Positions 25,531-34,088 of a stretch of 37,229 bases of DNA are shown here, piece after piece. The notes under the pieces are model-generated. The model did not search any database and was not told the DNA's origin. It saw only the letters and a program-made list of their open reading frames with translations. The stretch is taken from assembly GCA_900318465.1 (NCBI GenBank), contig ONKQ01000044.1:7285-44513 (forward strand), in the 5' to 3' direction. This DNA is from an uncultured Bacteroidales bacterium (GTDB taxonomy: Bacteria; Bacteroidota; Bacteroidia; Bacteroidales; F082). Both the position numbers and the translations under genes were made by a program. How positions within the stretch are numbered: the stretch's first letter is position 1; every line of letters begins with the position of its first letter.

Positions 25531-26129
25531 AAATGCTAACCCATGAAATCAATGTGGACATTTGGTTTGACGAAACGCGATTGGAGGAAAGTCCAGACAC
25601 GATAGTCCTGAATCAGTATTACGAAGAATCAACGCAGCCCTATTTGGATTGGAGAGCCATTGTGGGATTTGCAGATTACAATTTTGATGGCAAAAAAGAC
25701 CTTGTCATTTGTGGCTCTCCCAGGCCATACAGAGAGTTAGATAAGGATGATTGGCTTGACTGCGAGGATTTTACTTTCTATTCGGATTTCCCTGAAGGCT
25801 TTGTGCAAATCCACAATGAGCCTTTTTACAGATTATCCACTGGAGCCTGCCGGACATATTGCAAATTTGACCCAACCAATGAAACCCTATTGTTGCTTAC
25901 AAGCGATGGGGCTTGTTGCTCCGATTCCACGACTTACTATTTCCGTGACGGCAGCCCTTATAAAAGTTTGGAGGTCAAGCATGAACAACAGTTGGACACA
26001 ACAATTAACGAAACTACCATATTACACTATGGGACATCGAAGTTCAATACTATTATTGGCACCGTCTTTGGCGTATGCTTTTTTGGAGCATTGTGCATAT
26101 ACTCTATTTATAAAACAAACGTATTATGA
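25527..26129 (+). pseudogene. 3' part of the frameshifted gene, with DxNxDG calcium-binding-like loop and C-terminal helix
   Basis: 200 residues if started at 25527, but it lacks any signal peptide. It carries DYNFDGKKD, a DxNxDGxxD loop like those of EF-hand or XAC2610/FG-GAP-type Ca-binding proteins, then several cysteines (GACRTYC, GACCSDS). A hydrophobic helix lies near the C-terminus (TVFGVCFFGALCIYSIY). It overlaps the following zinc-ribbon gene by four bases (ATGA). The frame continues upstream without a stop to about 25500, matching the point where the previous entry loses coherence, so it is probably the rest of the same protein rather than a separate gene. Confidence 0.6.
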
Positions 26130-26755
26130 TTCCAGGAGATGCAAAAATTATCAAATGTCCATTTTGTGGCGCAAAAAAGGAATTGATGACATTGTTGTCA
26201 GGTAATACCTTTAGGGCTCGATATTGGTCTGATGGGAAAAGGATTGCTGAAATGTTACCTCAAGTGTCTCCAGTTCAAAAATGTCCAGAGTGTGGAAAGT
26301 ACTACTTTGAATTCTTACAACCTTATGAATTTGGTGAAGACTGTTCAATTAATCTTGGAGAAATGTCATACCGAGAATGGAAGGAAGCTTATTTTCAATT
26401 TTTAATTGACAAAGACCATGAAGATCTTATGCAATCTGTTAAGTTTTGGTTGATTCAGGCCTATAATGACAGCTTTAGGGATAGTTCCGAGCCTGTTCTC
26501 CCAAAAGAAGAGGATGTCTTTGTTGCAAGCATCATCAATGAATATGTAGAAAAGCAGAATTGGAGCGGTAACAATTCGCTTCTAGTGAAAGCAGAGTTGT
26601 ACCGAGAAGCCGGAGAGATGGAAAAATGCTCCACGGTCTTATCTGAAATCGACCAAGAAACACTTCAAGATTTTGAAGCAAAGATCTTTGCAGCGATTAA
26701 AGAAAAGATGGAACAAGGAGACAGAAGAGTGTTTGAGTTGTCTTTTTTATATTGA
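26126..26755 (+). CDS. Zinc-ribbon protein of unknown function
   Basis: 209 residues. The N-terminal zinc ribbon is formed by CPFC (Cys11, Cys14) and CPEC (Cys53, Cys56), with the intervening segment LLSGNTFRARYWSDGKRIAE. The remaining two thirds are helical and acidic with aromatic clusters (YREWKEAYFQFLI) and may form TPR-like hairpins. The start overlaps the preceding stop by ATGA, so translation is coupled. It is AT-rich compared with the core flanks. The function is unknown; a zinc-ribbon plus helical-repeat architecture suggests protein or nucleic-acid binding (inference). Confidence 0.65.
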   Translation: MIPGDAKIIKCPFCGAKKELMTLLSGNTFRARYWSDGKRIAEMLPQVSPVQKCPECGKYYFEFLQPYEFGEDCSINLGEMSYREWKEAYFQFLIDKDHEDLMQSVKFWLIQAYNDSFRDSSEPVLPKEEDVFVASIINEYVEKQNWSGNNSLLVKAELYREAGEMEKCSTVLSEIDQETLQDFEAKIFAAIKEKMEQGDRRVFELSFLY

Positions 26756-26791
26756 TTCTAGAACCAAAGCAATAACAAAATAATAAAGAAA

Positions 26792-28114
26792 ATGCAAACG
26801 AAACACCCAGATGGCGACAATCTATTGGATTTTGACGAGGCCTTGGACATGCTTAAAGCGTCGTTGTCGTTGGAAAATAACCCACAATACATTCCGCCCG
26901 TTGAAACCGAACCCACGTTTGGCACTTATCCTTATTGGTGTCTGAGTCAAGCCGCGCGGATTTTGTGGACTAAAGTGAATGAATGGGAGACAAATTTGCA
27001 AAAATTTCACTTCGTGACAAATGATGAATGGCCTTTCGTTATAGCTATGTTGAACGGCATGTCGCAATACGAACTACAGATGTTTGCCGAGAATATGCCG
27101 GATGGCAGTATTAAATGGCAAGCCGAACGTTTGTGGTACCGGCTTTATTCCAAGGAAAGAAAAGAACCTCTGAGAAATGAAACCATTGATGATTTGATAG
27201 TGAAGTTTCGTAATGAAGATCCAAACGAGTATCCCAGTGCCAGAGACAAACTTATGACCCGATTTGGGGTACAATCGTATGTCGATCAAGTCAAAATCAT
27301 CAAAGCTTTGCTCAGGGGTGAGGATTGCGACCGAGAATGGTGCTACGAGACAATGAAAACATGGTGGAGTGACGAACTGATCCTTGATGTCCAAAGAGTA
27401 TGGGAAACCTTCCATGAAAAGGAATGTGCCAGTATTGTTGCCAGAAAACTTCCCTCAAGTTATGTCATCACCCATCGTGATGAACTTGAAAAAAAGGATT
27501 ATGCTTCGGTGTGCCTGCGTTTATGTACCGATGAGAACTGTCAAGTTGATGATACGCGACTCAATAGGACGGAATTCATCGAAATCGTAGCTCATAACCA
27601 CTGGAAGATTGACGACATCGATGCCGACGAATTGCTTTTTGGCTATCTGTTGGAAGTGTTGAACGGTAAGGTTAGCTATTGCATCGACCACCATAAGCAT
27701 AACGCAACATTTGGTTACTTCGATTATTCCATACAATCTGAAAGGATGAAATATAGACCCCGCTTGTTATTCATTAAATCAATAGAAGAGTATGTCATTG
27801 CCTTGGGAAAAGCGGGCAAAACCAACACGATTGTCATGTTTTATCGATGGAGCAAGCATGTAGAGCAATTGCTGGATGACTATCTCTCCGATTTTGCCAT
27901 TGCCGAGAAGCTATCCGAGTTGATGAAGGATGACTTCAGAGCTTATCAGGATTGGATTTGGAAAACCTTTAAATCCTTGGCCCTGCAAAGCTTCCCATTT
28001 GATGTCAATGAGTTTCGGAACACACACAACAAATACCATTTTTCGAATCATGATAAATCGTATTATTATGGGCGAAATTGGAGAGAAGACATGTTTATGG
28101 GGATTTTTAAATAG
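26792..28114 (+). CDS. Unrecognised 440-residue cytoplasmic protein
   Basis: 440 residues, predicted to be mostly helical, without signal peptide or membrane segments. Aromatic and acidic patches are frequent (TYPYWCLSQAARILWTKV, WHWK-type motifs), and a cluster CIDHHKHNATFGYFDY lies near residue 305. No catalytic motif I can name is seen. The gene is preceded by an A-rich leader (AAAATAATAAAGAAA) typical of Bacteroidota translation starts. It stands between the zinc-ribbon gene and a broken gene, and may belong to the same accessory unit or be a polymorphic-toxin immunity-type protein; the latter is only a guess. Confidence 0.5.
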   Translation: MQTKHPDGDNLLDFDEALDMLKASLSLENNPQYIPPVETEPTFGTYPYWCLSQAARILWTKVNEWETNLQKFHFVTNDEWPFVIAMLNGMSQYELQMFAENMPDGSIKWQAERLWYRLYSKERKEPLRNETIDDLIVKFRNEDPNEYPSARDKLMTRFGVQSYVDQVKIIKALLRGEDCDREWCYETMKTWWSDELILDVQRVWETFHEKECASIVARKLPSSYVITHRDELEKKDYASVCLRLCTDENCQVDDTRLNRTEFIEIVAHNHWKIDDIDADELLFGYLLEVLNGKVSYCIDHHKHNATFGYFDYSIQSERMKYRPRLLFIKSIEEYVIALGKAGKTNTIVMFYRWSKHVEQLLDDYLSDFAIAEKLSELMKDDFRAYQDWIWKTFKSLALQSFPFDVNEFRNTHNKYHFSNHDKSYYYGRNWREDMFMGIFK

Positions 28115-28226
28115 ATTTAGTGATAATTTCTTATCTTATTGAAAACAAGATAAATGAAAAAGGAAGTTGTTTTATTCTTGTGGTCAATTGTACTTTGTGG
28201 CATAAACTTAGATGGATAATAGGCAG

Positions 28227-28234
28227 TAACTTTG
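28227..28234 (+). promoter_or_regulatory. -7 box before the broken gene
   Basis: TAACTTTG matches TAnnTTTG, 23 bp before the ATG at 28258. The nearest upstream TTTG (28194-28197) is farther than the usual spacing. Confidence 0.4.
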
Positions 28235-28257
28235 CTAGGTCGAAAAAACAAACGAGC

Positions 28258-28581
28258 ATGTCTTCATCCAAACCATATATGAAACCACGGAAGAAATCCA
28301 TGAAAGTCATTATCATTTGTCTGGCTATCATAGTTGTGCCTGTCATAATAAAAGCCATTTGGGTCAGCATCGCCACAAGGCATAACGGCGACTTTGAAAG
28401 CGAAAAGGCAGATGTCATGGCGCGGCGGGATTTTCTGATAGAGAAGGTGATGACCAGTCCGCAAAAGCTTATCGATGCTGAAAACGTTGGATGGCAAAGA
28501 GAGCCATGTCTCTTATCTCAGCCATTTGGCTTGGATGATTGGCGGTTACAAACGTATCGGCGGAGGCGACAAATACGATGA
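28258..28581 (+). pseudogene. 5' part of a broken gene: membrane anchor and start of an alpha/alpha-barrel-like protein
   Basis: From the ATG at 28258 the product begins with a basic tail and one membrane helix (VIIICLAIIVVPVIIKAIW), then GDFESEKADVMARRDFLIEK and VMTSPQKLID. After that (about 28474) the frame becomes incoherent (an Arg-rich end), while the +1 frame takes over with a coherent sequence. I read it as the start of a gene whose remainder is the next entry, joined by an internal deletion with a change of frame. A longer frame from 28120 is not needed because the -7 box lies downstream of that position. Confidence 0.55.
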
Positions 28582-29278
28582 GCTTTATCATCGGCTATGC
28601 GAGACCATGAACCGCCGCATCATTGAAAGCCCAAACATGAATCTGCCGACCTATCCAGGCGAGTGCGTGTATGTGCCGGATATGCTGGTGGCTATTGTTG
28701 CACTTTCGGTTTATTCTCAGCAGTATGAAGGCAAGTATTACTCAACCGTTTACCAATGGCTTGCCGAGGCCAAACAGCATTGGCTTGACAAGGACACAGG
28801 GATGCTCGCATCGTTCTTGCCTGACGATAGAGAAGGGATGTATGAGGAAGCTCCCATCAAAGGCTCTTACTCAGCGTTGAGTTGCTATTACTTGACCTTC
28901 GTTGATGAAGAATTTGCCCAAGACCAATATAAGAGGCTGAATGCGAACTTCTTGCAGAAGCGTCCTATTACAGGCTTCAAGGAATACCATGACAGAAGAT
29001 GTTGGCTTGGGATGGATATCGATGCAGGTCCCATCGTGTGTAACCTTAGCCCAACGGGAACAGCCTTTGCCGTTGGTAGTGTTACCTATTTCGAGGATTG
29101 GGCATTAAGGAAAAAGCTTCTGAAGACGGGAGAACTTGCGGGAACTACCTGGCGCAGTGGAGGCAAGAGCCATTATCTGCTTGCCGATGTGGCTTTGGTA
29201 GGCGAGGCTATTATGCTGGCCATGAGGACTGCGGTGGAATGGGAGTTTACAACAACTCCAACGACACTGTCGCGATAG
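28475..29278 (+). pseudogene. 3' part of the broken gene
   Basis: 267 residues if the ATG at 28475 were used, but it lacks the membrane anchor. It starts at LKTLDGKESHVSYLSHLAWM and continues with RIGGGDKYDELYHRLCETMN, LPTYPGECVYVPDMLVAIVA and a GKSHYLLADVALVGEAIMLA ending, a helical pattern suggestive of an alpha/alpha-barrel (six-hairpin) fold. From memory, homologues have about 75 more residues between the SP.KL segment and this block; that part is missing here. The function of the family is unknown to me. It is likely a decayed gene; expression as a shortened protein cannot be excluded. Confidence 0.55.
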
Positions 29279-29509
29279 TAATCTTTTGTAAAAAAACAGG
29301 AATTGTTTTCTGCATAATTCCAAATCCTCACAAATTAATTCAGCGTTTTGTTCCAAAATCTCACATTTTTAGACACGGAAATATTCCATTTCCTCAAAAT
29401 GTTTGGGATGGATTGCTGCCATCTTTTCGGAAATTGTCACATTTTGCCACCTCCACCCGACGGTTTTTCCCAATTTTTGCAAAGTGCAGTTTGCATTTTT
29501 TTCGGTATT

Positions 29510-29529
29510 TTGTCGATTACATTCGACAA
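29510..29529 (+). promoter_or_regulatory. Inverted repeat TTGTCGA-N6-TCGACAA upstream of parC
   Basis: Perfect 7-bp arms (29510-29516 and 29523-29529) around TTACAT, 36 bp upstream of the -33 element. It could be an operator-like site or a small hairpin. No regulator is known from this window. Confidence 0.35.
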
Positions 29530-29564
29530 TTCCCACCCCCATTTTGGCATTTTGGTCTGATGTA

Positions 29565-29593
29565 TTGACGAATCGAATTTTTCCCTATTTTTG
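29565..29593 (+). promoter_or_regulatory. Promoter of parC (TTG-N18-TATTTTTG)
   Basis: TTG at 29565-29567 and TATTTTTG at 29586-29593 fit the Bacteroidota consensus. The -7 box overlaps the in-frame codon at 29591, so the ATG at 29612 is the translation start. Confidence 0.7.
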
Positions 29594-29611
29594 CAAGCAC
29601 TAAACACGCTT

Positions 29612-32380
29612 ATGGATATCGAAGACAAGACGGAAAACGAACCTTTGGACGAGCAGTCTGTGGACGAGAGCATGGAAGGTGTGCAAGACGCTCAGGCTCA
29701 AGAGGATGAATACCATGTCATACCGCTGAAGGGTATGTTCGAGAATTGGTTTCTCGACTATGCCTCGTATGTCATCCTTGAACGAGCCGTGCCCGCCATT
29801 GAGGACGGCCTGAAGCCCGTGCAACGCCGCATCCTGCACTCGATGGACGAACTCGACGACGGACGCTTCAATAAGGTGGCCAACATCGTGGGTAATACCA
29901 TGAAGTACCACCCGCATGGCGATGCTTCCATTGGTGATGCTTTGGTGCAACTTGCTCAGAAAGACCTGCTTATGGATACGCAAGGCAACTTCGGCAACAT
30001 CCTCACAGGTGACGATGCCGCCGCCCCGCGTTACATTGAGGCGCGGCTCTCGAAGTTTGCCAAAGAGGTCGTCTTCAACCATAAGACTACAGACTGGACG
30101 CGTTCCTACGATAACCGCAACGCCGAGCCGGTCTCGCTGCCAGTGAAGTTCCCGCTGCTCTTGGCGCAAGGCACTGAAGGCATTGCTGTTGGCTTGGCTT
30201 CCAAGTTTTTGCCGCACAACTTCAACGAACTGATTGATGCTTCAATAGCTTACCTGCGCGACGAGCCTTTTGTTCTTTATCCCGACTTCCCGACGGGCGG
30301 CCTGATGGATGTGACCAACTACAACGACGGTCTGCGTGGTGGCAAAGTGAGGATTCGGGCAAGAATCAGTCAACAGGACAAGAAAACGCTTGTTATCAGT
30401 GAGATACCTTACGGAACCACCACAGGAAGCCTCATTGAGAGCATCGTGAAGTGCAACGACAAGGGCAAAATCAAGATCAAGAAAATCGACGACAACACCG
30501 CTGAACAGTGCGAAATCGTGATTTACCTGAATCCTGGCGTATCGCCCGACCAGACCATCGACGCGCTCTATGCCTTCACGGATTGCGAGGTGTCGATTTC
30601 GCCCAACGCCTGCGTCATCGTGAACCAGCATCCTGCCTTCATGGGCGTGAGCGAAATTCTGAAACTCAGCACCGACCGCACGATGGAACTCCTCAGTTGG
30701 GAGTTGCGCATCCTCATCGAGGAACTCGAAAACAGTTGGCACTGGATTTCGTTGGAGAAGATTTTCTTCGAGAAGGGAATCTATAAGGAGTTGGAAAACA
30801 AGGACTACGAGACTTGGGACGACCAACTGACGGGCATCGAGCGGCGTTTTGACCCGTACCGAAAATTGCTTAAACGAGCGGTAACCCGCGAGGATGTGGA
30901 GAAACTATGCGAGAAGCCCGTGCGCAAGATTTCCAAGTTCGACATCAAGAAGGCCGACGAGCAACTGGCTGACATTGAGAAGCGTATGGAGGAGGCCAAA
31001 TACAACCTCGACCATATCGTTTACTACACCATAGCCTATTTCCAGCACATCAAGGAGAAATACGGCGAGGGTCGCGAGCGCAAGACCGAAATCCGCAACT
31101 TCGACAACATCTCTGCGGTGGCTGTGGCTGCCAACAACGAGAAGTTGTACGTCAATCGCGACGAGGGATTTGTCTGCACGGGCGAAGGCCTGAAACGCGA
31201 GAAAAACAAGGAGGCTTACGAATATGTGTGCGACTGCTCCGACATGGACGACATCATCGTTTTCCACGAGGATGGCAAGTATGCGGTGGTCAAGTTGCAG
31301 CCAAAACTCTTTGTGGGACAAAAGGTTATCCATGTCGATGTGTTCCACAAGAACGACGACCGCACCACCTATAATGTGGTCTATCGTGATGGCAAGAACG
31401 GTGCGCCGCATTATGTGAAGCGTTTCGCTGTGAAGGGTGTCACCCGCGACAAGGAATACGATCTCACGCAGGGTAAACCTGGCTCAAAAGTGCGCTATTT
31501 CTCATCGAATCCGAATGGCGAGGCCGAGGTTATCAAAGTAACCTTAGTGCTGTTCAACAAAAAGCAGAAAACCGTCGACTACAAGTTTGCCGACCTTGGC
31601 GTAAAAGGTCGCGACGCGCGAGGCAACCTGCTCACGAAGTACGAGGTCAAGGAAATCAAGAAGGGTGGGGAAGGCGTTTCCACACTTGATGCCCGCGAGA
31701 TTTGGTTTGACGACACCGTGCGCCGCCTCAATGCCGACAAGCGCGGACAATACCTCGGTGCATTCGAGGGAGAGGACCGTATCTTACAGATTTTCAGCAA
31801 TGGCGAGTTCAAGATTTCGGGCTTCGACCTCAACACTCACTTTGATGACGACATGATTGAAATCCGCAAGTTCGACCCCGACGAAATCTTTTCCGTCGTC
31901 TACATCGAAGGCGAGACGCAAAAGATGTACTTGAAGCGTTTCACCATCGAGGCTGATACCAAACTGAACAGCCGCGCTTCCTTCATCGGCGAGCATCCCG
32001 AGGCGAAATATTTGGGCATGAGTACCGATGACTTGCCGCGCCTACTGTTGAGTTACAAGGTCAGCGATGCGGGCAATAGTTTCCCCGACGATGAGGTGAA
32101 TGTGGAGGAGTTTATCGGCATCAAGAGTTACAAGGCAAAAGGTAAGCGTTTGTCAACCAGAGAGATTGAATCTTGGCAATTCTTGGAACCATACGAGCCT
32201 GAGCCGACTGAGGATGAGCCAGAAGAACCTGACACACCCGAGGAAACTGAAAATCCGGAAGTGTCTGAAAATGAAGAGAAAATAGAAGTCAACCCTGCCG
32301 ATGTGCCGTTGGAAATCGTGGAAACGAAGGAAAAACCCAAAGGCGACGGTATACAAATGGATTTGTTTGATAATGTTTAA
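29612..32380 (+). CDS. parC: DNA topoisomerase IV subunit A (GyrA/ParC family)
   Basis: 922 residues from the ATG at 29612. It is the DNA-cleaving subunit of a type IIA topoisomerase that decatenates or relaxes DNA together with an ATPase subunit (ParE) not present here. The winged-helix/tower region begins with LKPVQRRILHSM, then KYHPHGDASIGDALV, and the catalytic tyrosine is Tyr141 in AAAPRYIEARLSKF. A coiled-coil/tower region is seen at about 430-490. The C-terminal beta-pinwheel region lacks a clear GyrA box, which favours ParC over GyrA. The tail (about 855-905) is an unusual acidic Glu/Pro-rich stretch ending in IQMDLFDNV. It has a dedicated promoter, and the 3' end abuts the repeat element at 32390. 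Confidence 0.93.
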   Translation: MDIEDKTENEPLDEQSVDESMEGVQDAQAQEDEYHVIPLKGMFENWFLDYASYVILERAVPAIEDGLKPVQRRILHSMDELDDGRFNKVANIVGNTMKYHPHGDASIGDALVQLAQKDLLMDTQGNFGNILTGDDAAAPRYIEARLSKFAKEVVFNHKTTDWTRSYDNRNAEPVSLPVKFPLLLAQGTEGIAVGLASKFLPHNFNELIDASIAYLRDEPFVLYPDFPTGGLMDVTNYNDGLRGGKVRIRARISQQDKKTLVISEIPYGTTTGSLIESIVKCNDKGKIKIKKIDDNTAEQCEIVIYLNPGVSPDQTIDALYAFTDCEVSISPNACVIVNQHPAFMGVSEILKLSTDRTMELLSWELRILIEELENSWHWISLEKIFFEKGIYKELENKDYETWDDQLTGIERRFDPYRKLLKRAVTREDVEKLCEKPVRKISKFDIKKADEQLADIEKRMEEAKYNLDHIVYYTIAYFQHIKEKYGEGRERKTEIRNFDNISAVAVAANNEKLYVNRDEGFVCTGEGLKREKNKEAYEYVCDCSDMDDIIVFHEDGKYAVVKLQPKLFVGQKVIHVDVFHKNDDRTTYNVVYRDGKNGAPHYVKRFAVKGVTRDKEYDLTQGKPGSKVRYFSSNPNGEAEVIKVTLVLFNKKQKTVDYKFADLGVKGRDARGNLLTKYEVKEIKKGGEGVSTLDAREIWFDDTVRRLNADKRGQYLGAFEGEDRILQIFSNGEFKISGFDLNTHFDDDMIEIRKFDPDEIFSVVYIEGETQKMYLKRFTIEADTKLNSRASFIGEHPEAKYLGMSTDDLPRLLLSYKVSDAGNSFPDDEVNVEEFIGIKSYKAKGKRLSTREIESWQFLEPYEPEPTEDEPEEPDTPEETENPEVSENEEKIEVNPADVPLEIVETKEKPKGDGIQMDLFDNV

Positions 32381-32389
32381 CTCTATTTA

Positions 32390-32541
32390 TCACAAAACTT
32401 GCAAAACCTACAAAACAATGAATAAACTCGAGAAACGTGTGGCAACTGCACAACCGTGCGTTGCCGGAAAACTGCCGGTTGGCAAGTTTTCCCACACATC
32501 AAAAAAACTAAGTTTTGGGTGTTTTGTTTGTTTTGTTCTGA
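32390..32541 (+). repeat. Structured repeat element, copy A
   Basis: About 152 bp bounded by TCACAAAACTTGCAAAACC (32390-32408) and an imperfect inverted copy ending at 32541 (TTTTGTTTGTTTTGTTCTGA). Two adjacent hairpins lie in the centre: 32441-32465 (GGCAAC...GTTGCC arms, loop AACC) and 32466-32492 (GGAAAACT...AGTTTTCC arms, loop GGTT, one bulged A). The second copy, inverted, is at 35713-35850. It resembles a non-autonomous mobile element or a structured RNA repeat; no transposase is present. Confidence 0.75.
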
Positions 32542-33284
32542 TTTTATTCCTTTCCGGCTGCCAAACCGACTTGAAATTGGCCAAGAAATTTGTGGCCGAG
32601 CGGACTGATATTCAGGCTGCTGTCTACTTTCCAGAGCAAGCCGAGGTGAAGGTGGAATACAACACCAAATTAGGCAAGAAGACCGAAGTCTTGAACGGCT
32701 TTAGCCAAGACTTGTTTTTGGATGTGATGTACGGTGCCTACGCCGATGCGATGAAAGCCTACAACGTAAACGTCTATGTTCCAGAAGATATTGACAATGT
32801 GCAAGTTGATTCCCTGCATTGGTTGGTGATACTTTCGAGGATGGAGATTTCGGGCCGCATCACTGAATACGAGGACTATCTTTTCAGCGACACGGACGAA
32901 TTCAGCTACAAGCACCAGTTGAACACGATTAATGTGGCCTCGTGGTTCGAGATCAATGATAGCGTGTGGTTGCCAGTGCTTTATTGCGAGCATAACCTCA
33001 TGGACGGCTTCGACTCCAAAACGGACTATTCATTTTGGACAGGCCAGTTGAACTATAGCTATACTATTGACACTCTGAAACTTGATGATGTCTACAACTA
33101 TGCCGTTTATTTAGGCAAGTTGTACGCGGGCTACACGTATGATTACATGATGAATGGCTATGTGGACGCGGGGCTGAAGAAGCAGCATTTGGATTACTAT
33201 GGTCGCGACATGCTACGTTACGACCCTTACAAGAAGCAGTTGCGCTTCGCTGAGGAGGGAGATTGTTTTATTGAGTTGCAGTAG
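32418..33284 (+). CDS. Lipoprotein of unknown function, N-terminus formed by repeat element
   Basis: 288 residues from the ATG at 32418, the only start codon in frame after parC's stop. The first about 32 residues are basic and unusual for a signal peptide n-region. They are followed by the hydrophobic core GCFVCFVLILFLSGC, with a clear lipobox (LSGC), so it is probably lipid-anchored. The mature part has no motif I recognise; it is Tyr/Asp-rich with beta character (LNYSYTIDTLKLDDVYNYAV). The whole segment up to about residue 41 lies inside the repeat element copy A (32390-32541), implying the insertion created or replaced the original 5' end. It converges on cdaA with a 6 bp gap. Confidence 0.7.
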   Translation: MNKLEKRVATAQPCVAGKLPVGKFSHTSKKLSFGCFVCFVLILFLSGCQTDLKLAKKFVAERTDIQAAVYFPEQAEVKVEYNTKLGKKTEVLNGFSQDLFLDVMYGAYADAMKAYNVNVYVPEDIDNVQVDSLHWLVILSRMEISGRITEYEDYLFSDTDEFSYKHQLNTINVASWFEINDSVWLPVLYCEHNLMDGFDSKTDYSFWTGQLNYSYTIDTLKLDDVYNYAVYLGKLYAGYTYDYMMNGYVDAGLKKQHLDYYGRDMLRYDPYKKQLRFAEEGDCFIELQ

Positions 33285-33290
33285 TTTGGC

Positions 33291-34064
33291 CTAAACTTTC
33301 AACTCTTTTTCAATAATATCTTTTAGCTCTGAGGGATTAATAGTGCGGATTTCCCCGCCCGTCACCATACTGATATTTCCAGTTTCCTCCGAAACCACCA
33401 ATGCGATACAATCATTGACCTCGGTCACTCCAATGGCGGCACGATGTCGCAGGCCGTAGTGACCAGGGATGTTGGTTTTGTTCGACACGGGCAGGATGCA
33501 ACGCGCCGCCGTGATGCGGTTGTGGCGGATGACCATAGCACCGTCATGTAAAGGGCTGTTTTTGAAGAAGATGTTCTCAATCAGCGAGTGGCTTATGTCC
33601 GCATTGACCACCACACCCGTCGAAACGATGTCGTCCATGTTGTTTTTTCTTGTGAGCAGGATGAGTGCACCTTGCTTGATGTCCGACATGTTGATGCAGG
33701 CTTTTGCGACAGAATCGATGTCCAAATCCACATTGCTCCTGACTCTCAGGAACTTGAACTTTTGTGCCAGCTTGCCTTCACGGGCTTGGTCGCCGATGGT
33801 GAACAGGAACCGCCGAATCTCTGGCTGGAAAATGATGATTAGCGCAATGAAACCCACGCTGACAAAAGCACCAAGGATGGCGGTCAGCATTTCCATCTGT
33901 AACGCCTTGACCAACTGCCAGATAAGGAAGATGGCCACGATGCCGATGAAGATGCTCATGGCGGAGGTGCCTTTCAGCAGGCGATAAAGACCGTAAAACA
34001 GGCCGGCCACAAGCAGTATGTCAATGATGTCGAAGACAGTAACTTGAATGAAAAGGTCAATCAT
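33291..34064 (-). CDS. cdaA: Diadenylate cyclase CdaA
   Basis: 257 residues. It makes cyclic di-AMP from two ATP at the inner membrane. Three N-terminal membrane helices lie at about 9-30, 35-55 and 60-80. The DAC (DisA_N) catalytic domain follows with the hallmark DGA motif (Asp174-Gly-Ala, in PLHDGAMVI) and RHR motif (Arg206-His-Arg, in YGLRHRAAIG). The length fits the family. It lies downstream of folP with a 21 bp gap, an arrangement common in Bacteroidota, and may have its own promoter (34081-34088). The C-terminus (SELKDIIEKEL) is a helical tail. Confidence 0.95.
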   Translation of the reverse strand: MIDLFIQVTVFDIIDILLVAGLFYGLYRLLKGTSAMSIFIGIVAIFLIWQLVKALQMEMLTAILGAFVSVGFIALIIIFQPEIRRFLFTIGDQAREGKLAQKFKFLRVRSNVDLDIDSVAKACINMSDIKQGALILLTRKNNMDDIVSTGVVVNADISHSLIENIFFKNSPLHDGAMVIRHNRITAARCILPVSNKTNIPGHYGLRHRAAIGVTEVNDCIALVVSEETGNISMVTGGEIRTINPSELKDIIEKELKV

Positions 34065-34080
34065 AGGATGAAATTTGATG

Positions 34081-34088
34081 CAAAGTTA
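34081..34088 (-). promoter_or_regulatory. Possible internal -7 box for cdaA
   Basis: The minus strand reads TAACTTTG, 16 bp upstream of the cdaA ATG and overlapping the end of folP. A TTTG lies about 22 bp upstream (complement of CAAA at 34111-34114). cdaA may thus be expressed both with folP and independently. Confidence 0.45.

Larger units (their letters stand above)
29279..29611 (+). other. AT-rich intergenic region upstream of parC
   Basis: 333 bp with no coding potential I would support. It contains several poly-T tracts, a 7-bp inverted repeat at 29510-29529, and the parC promoter at its end (29565-29593). Confidence 0.6.
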
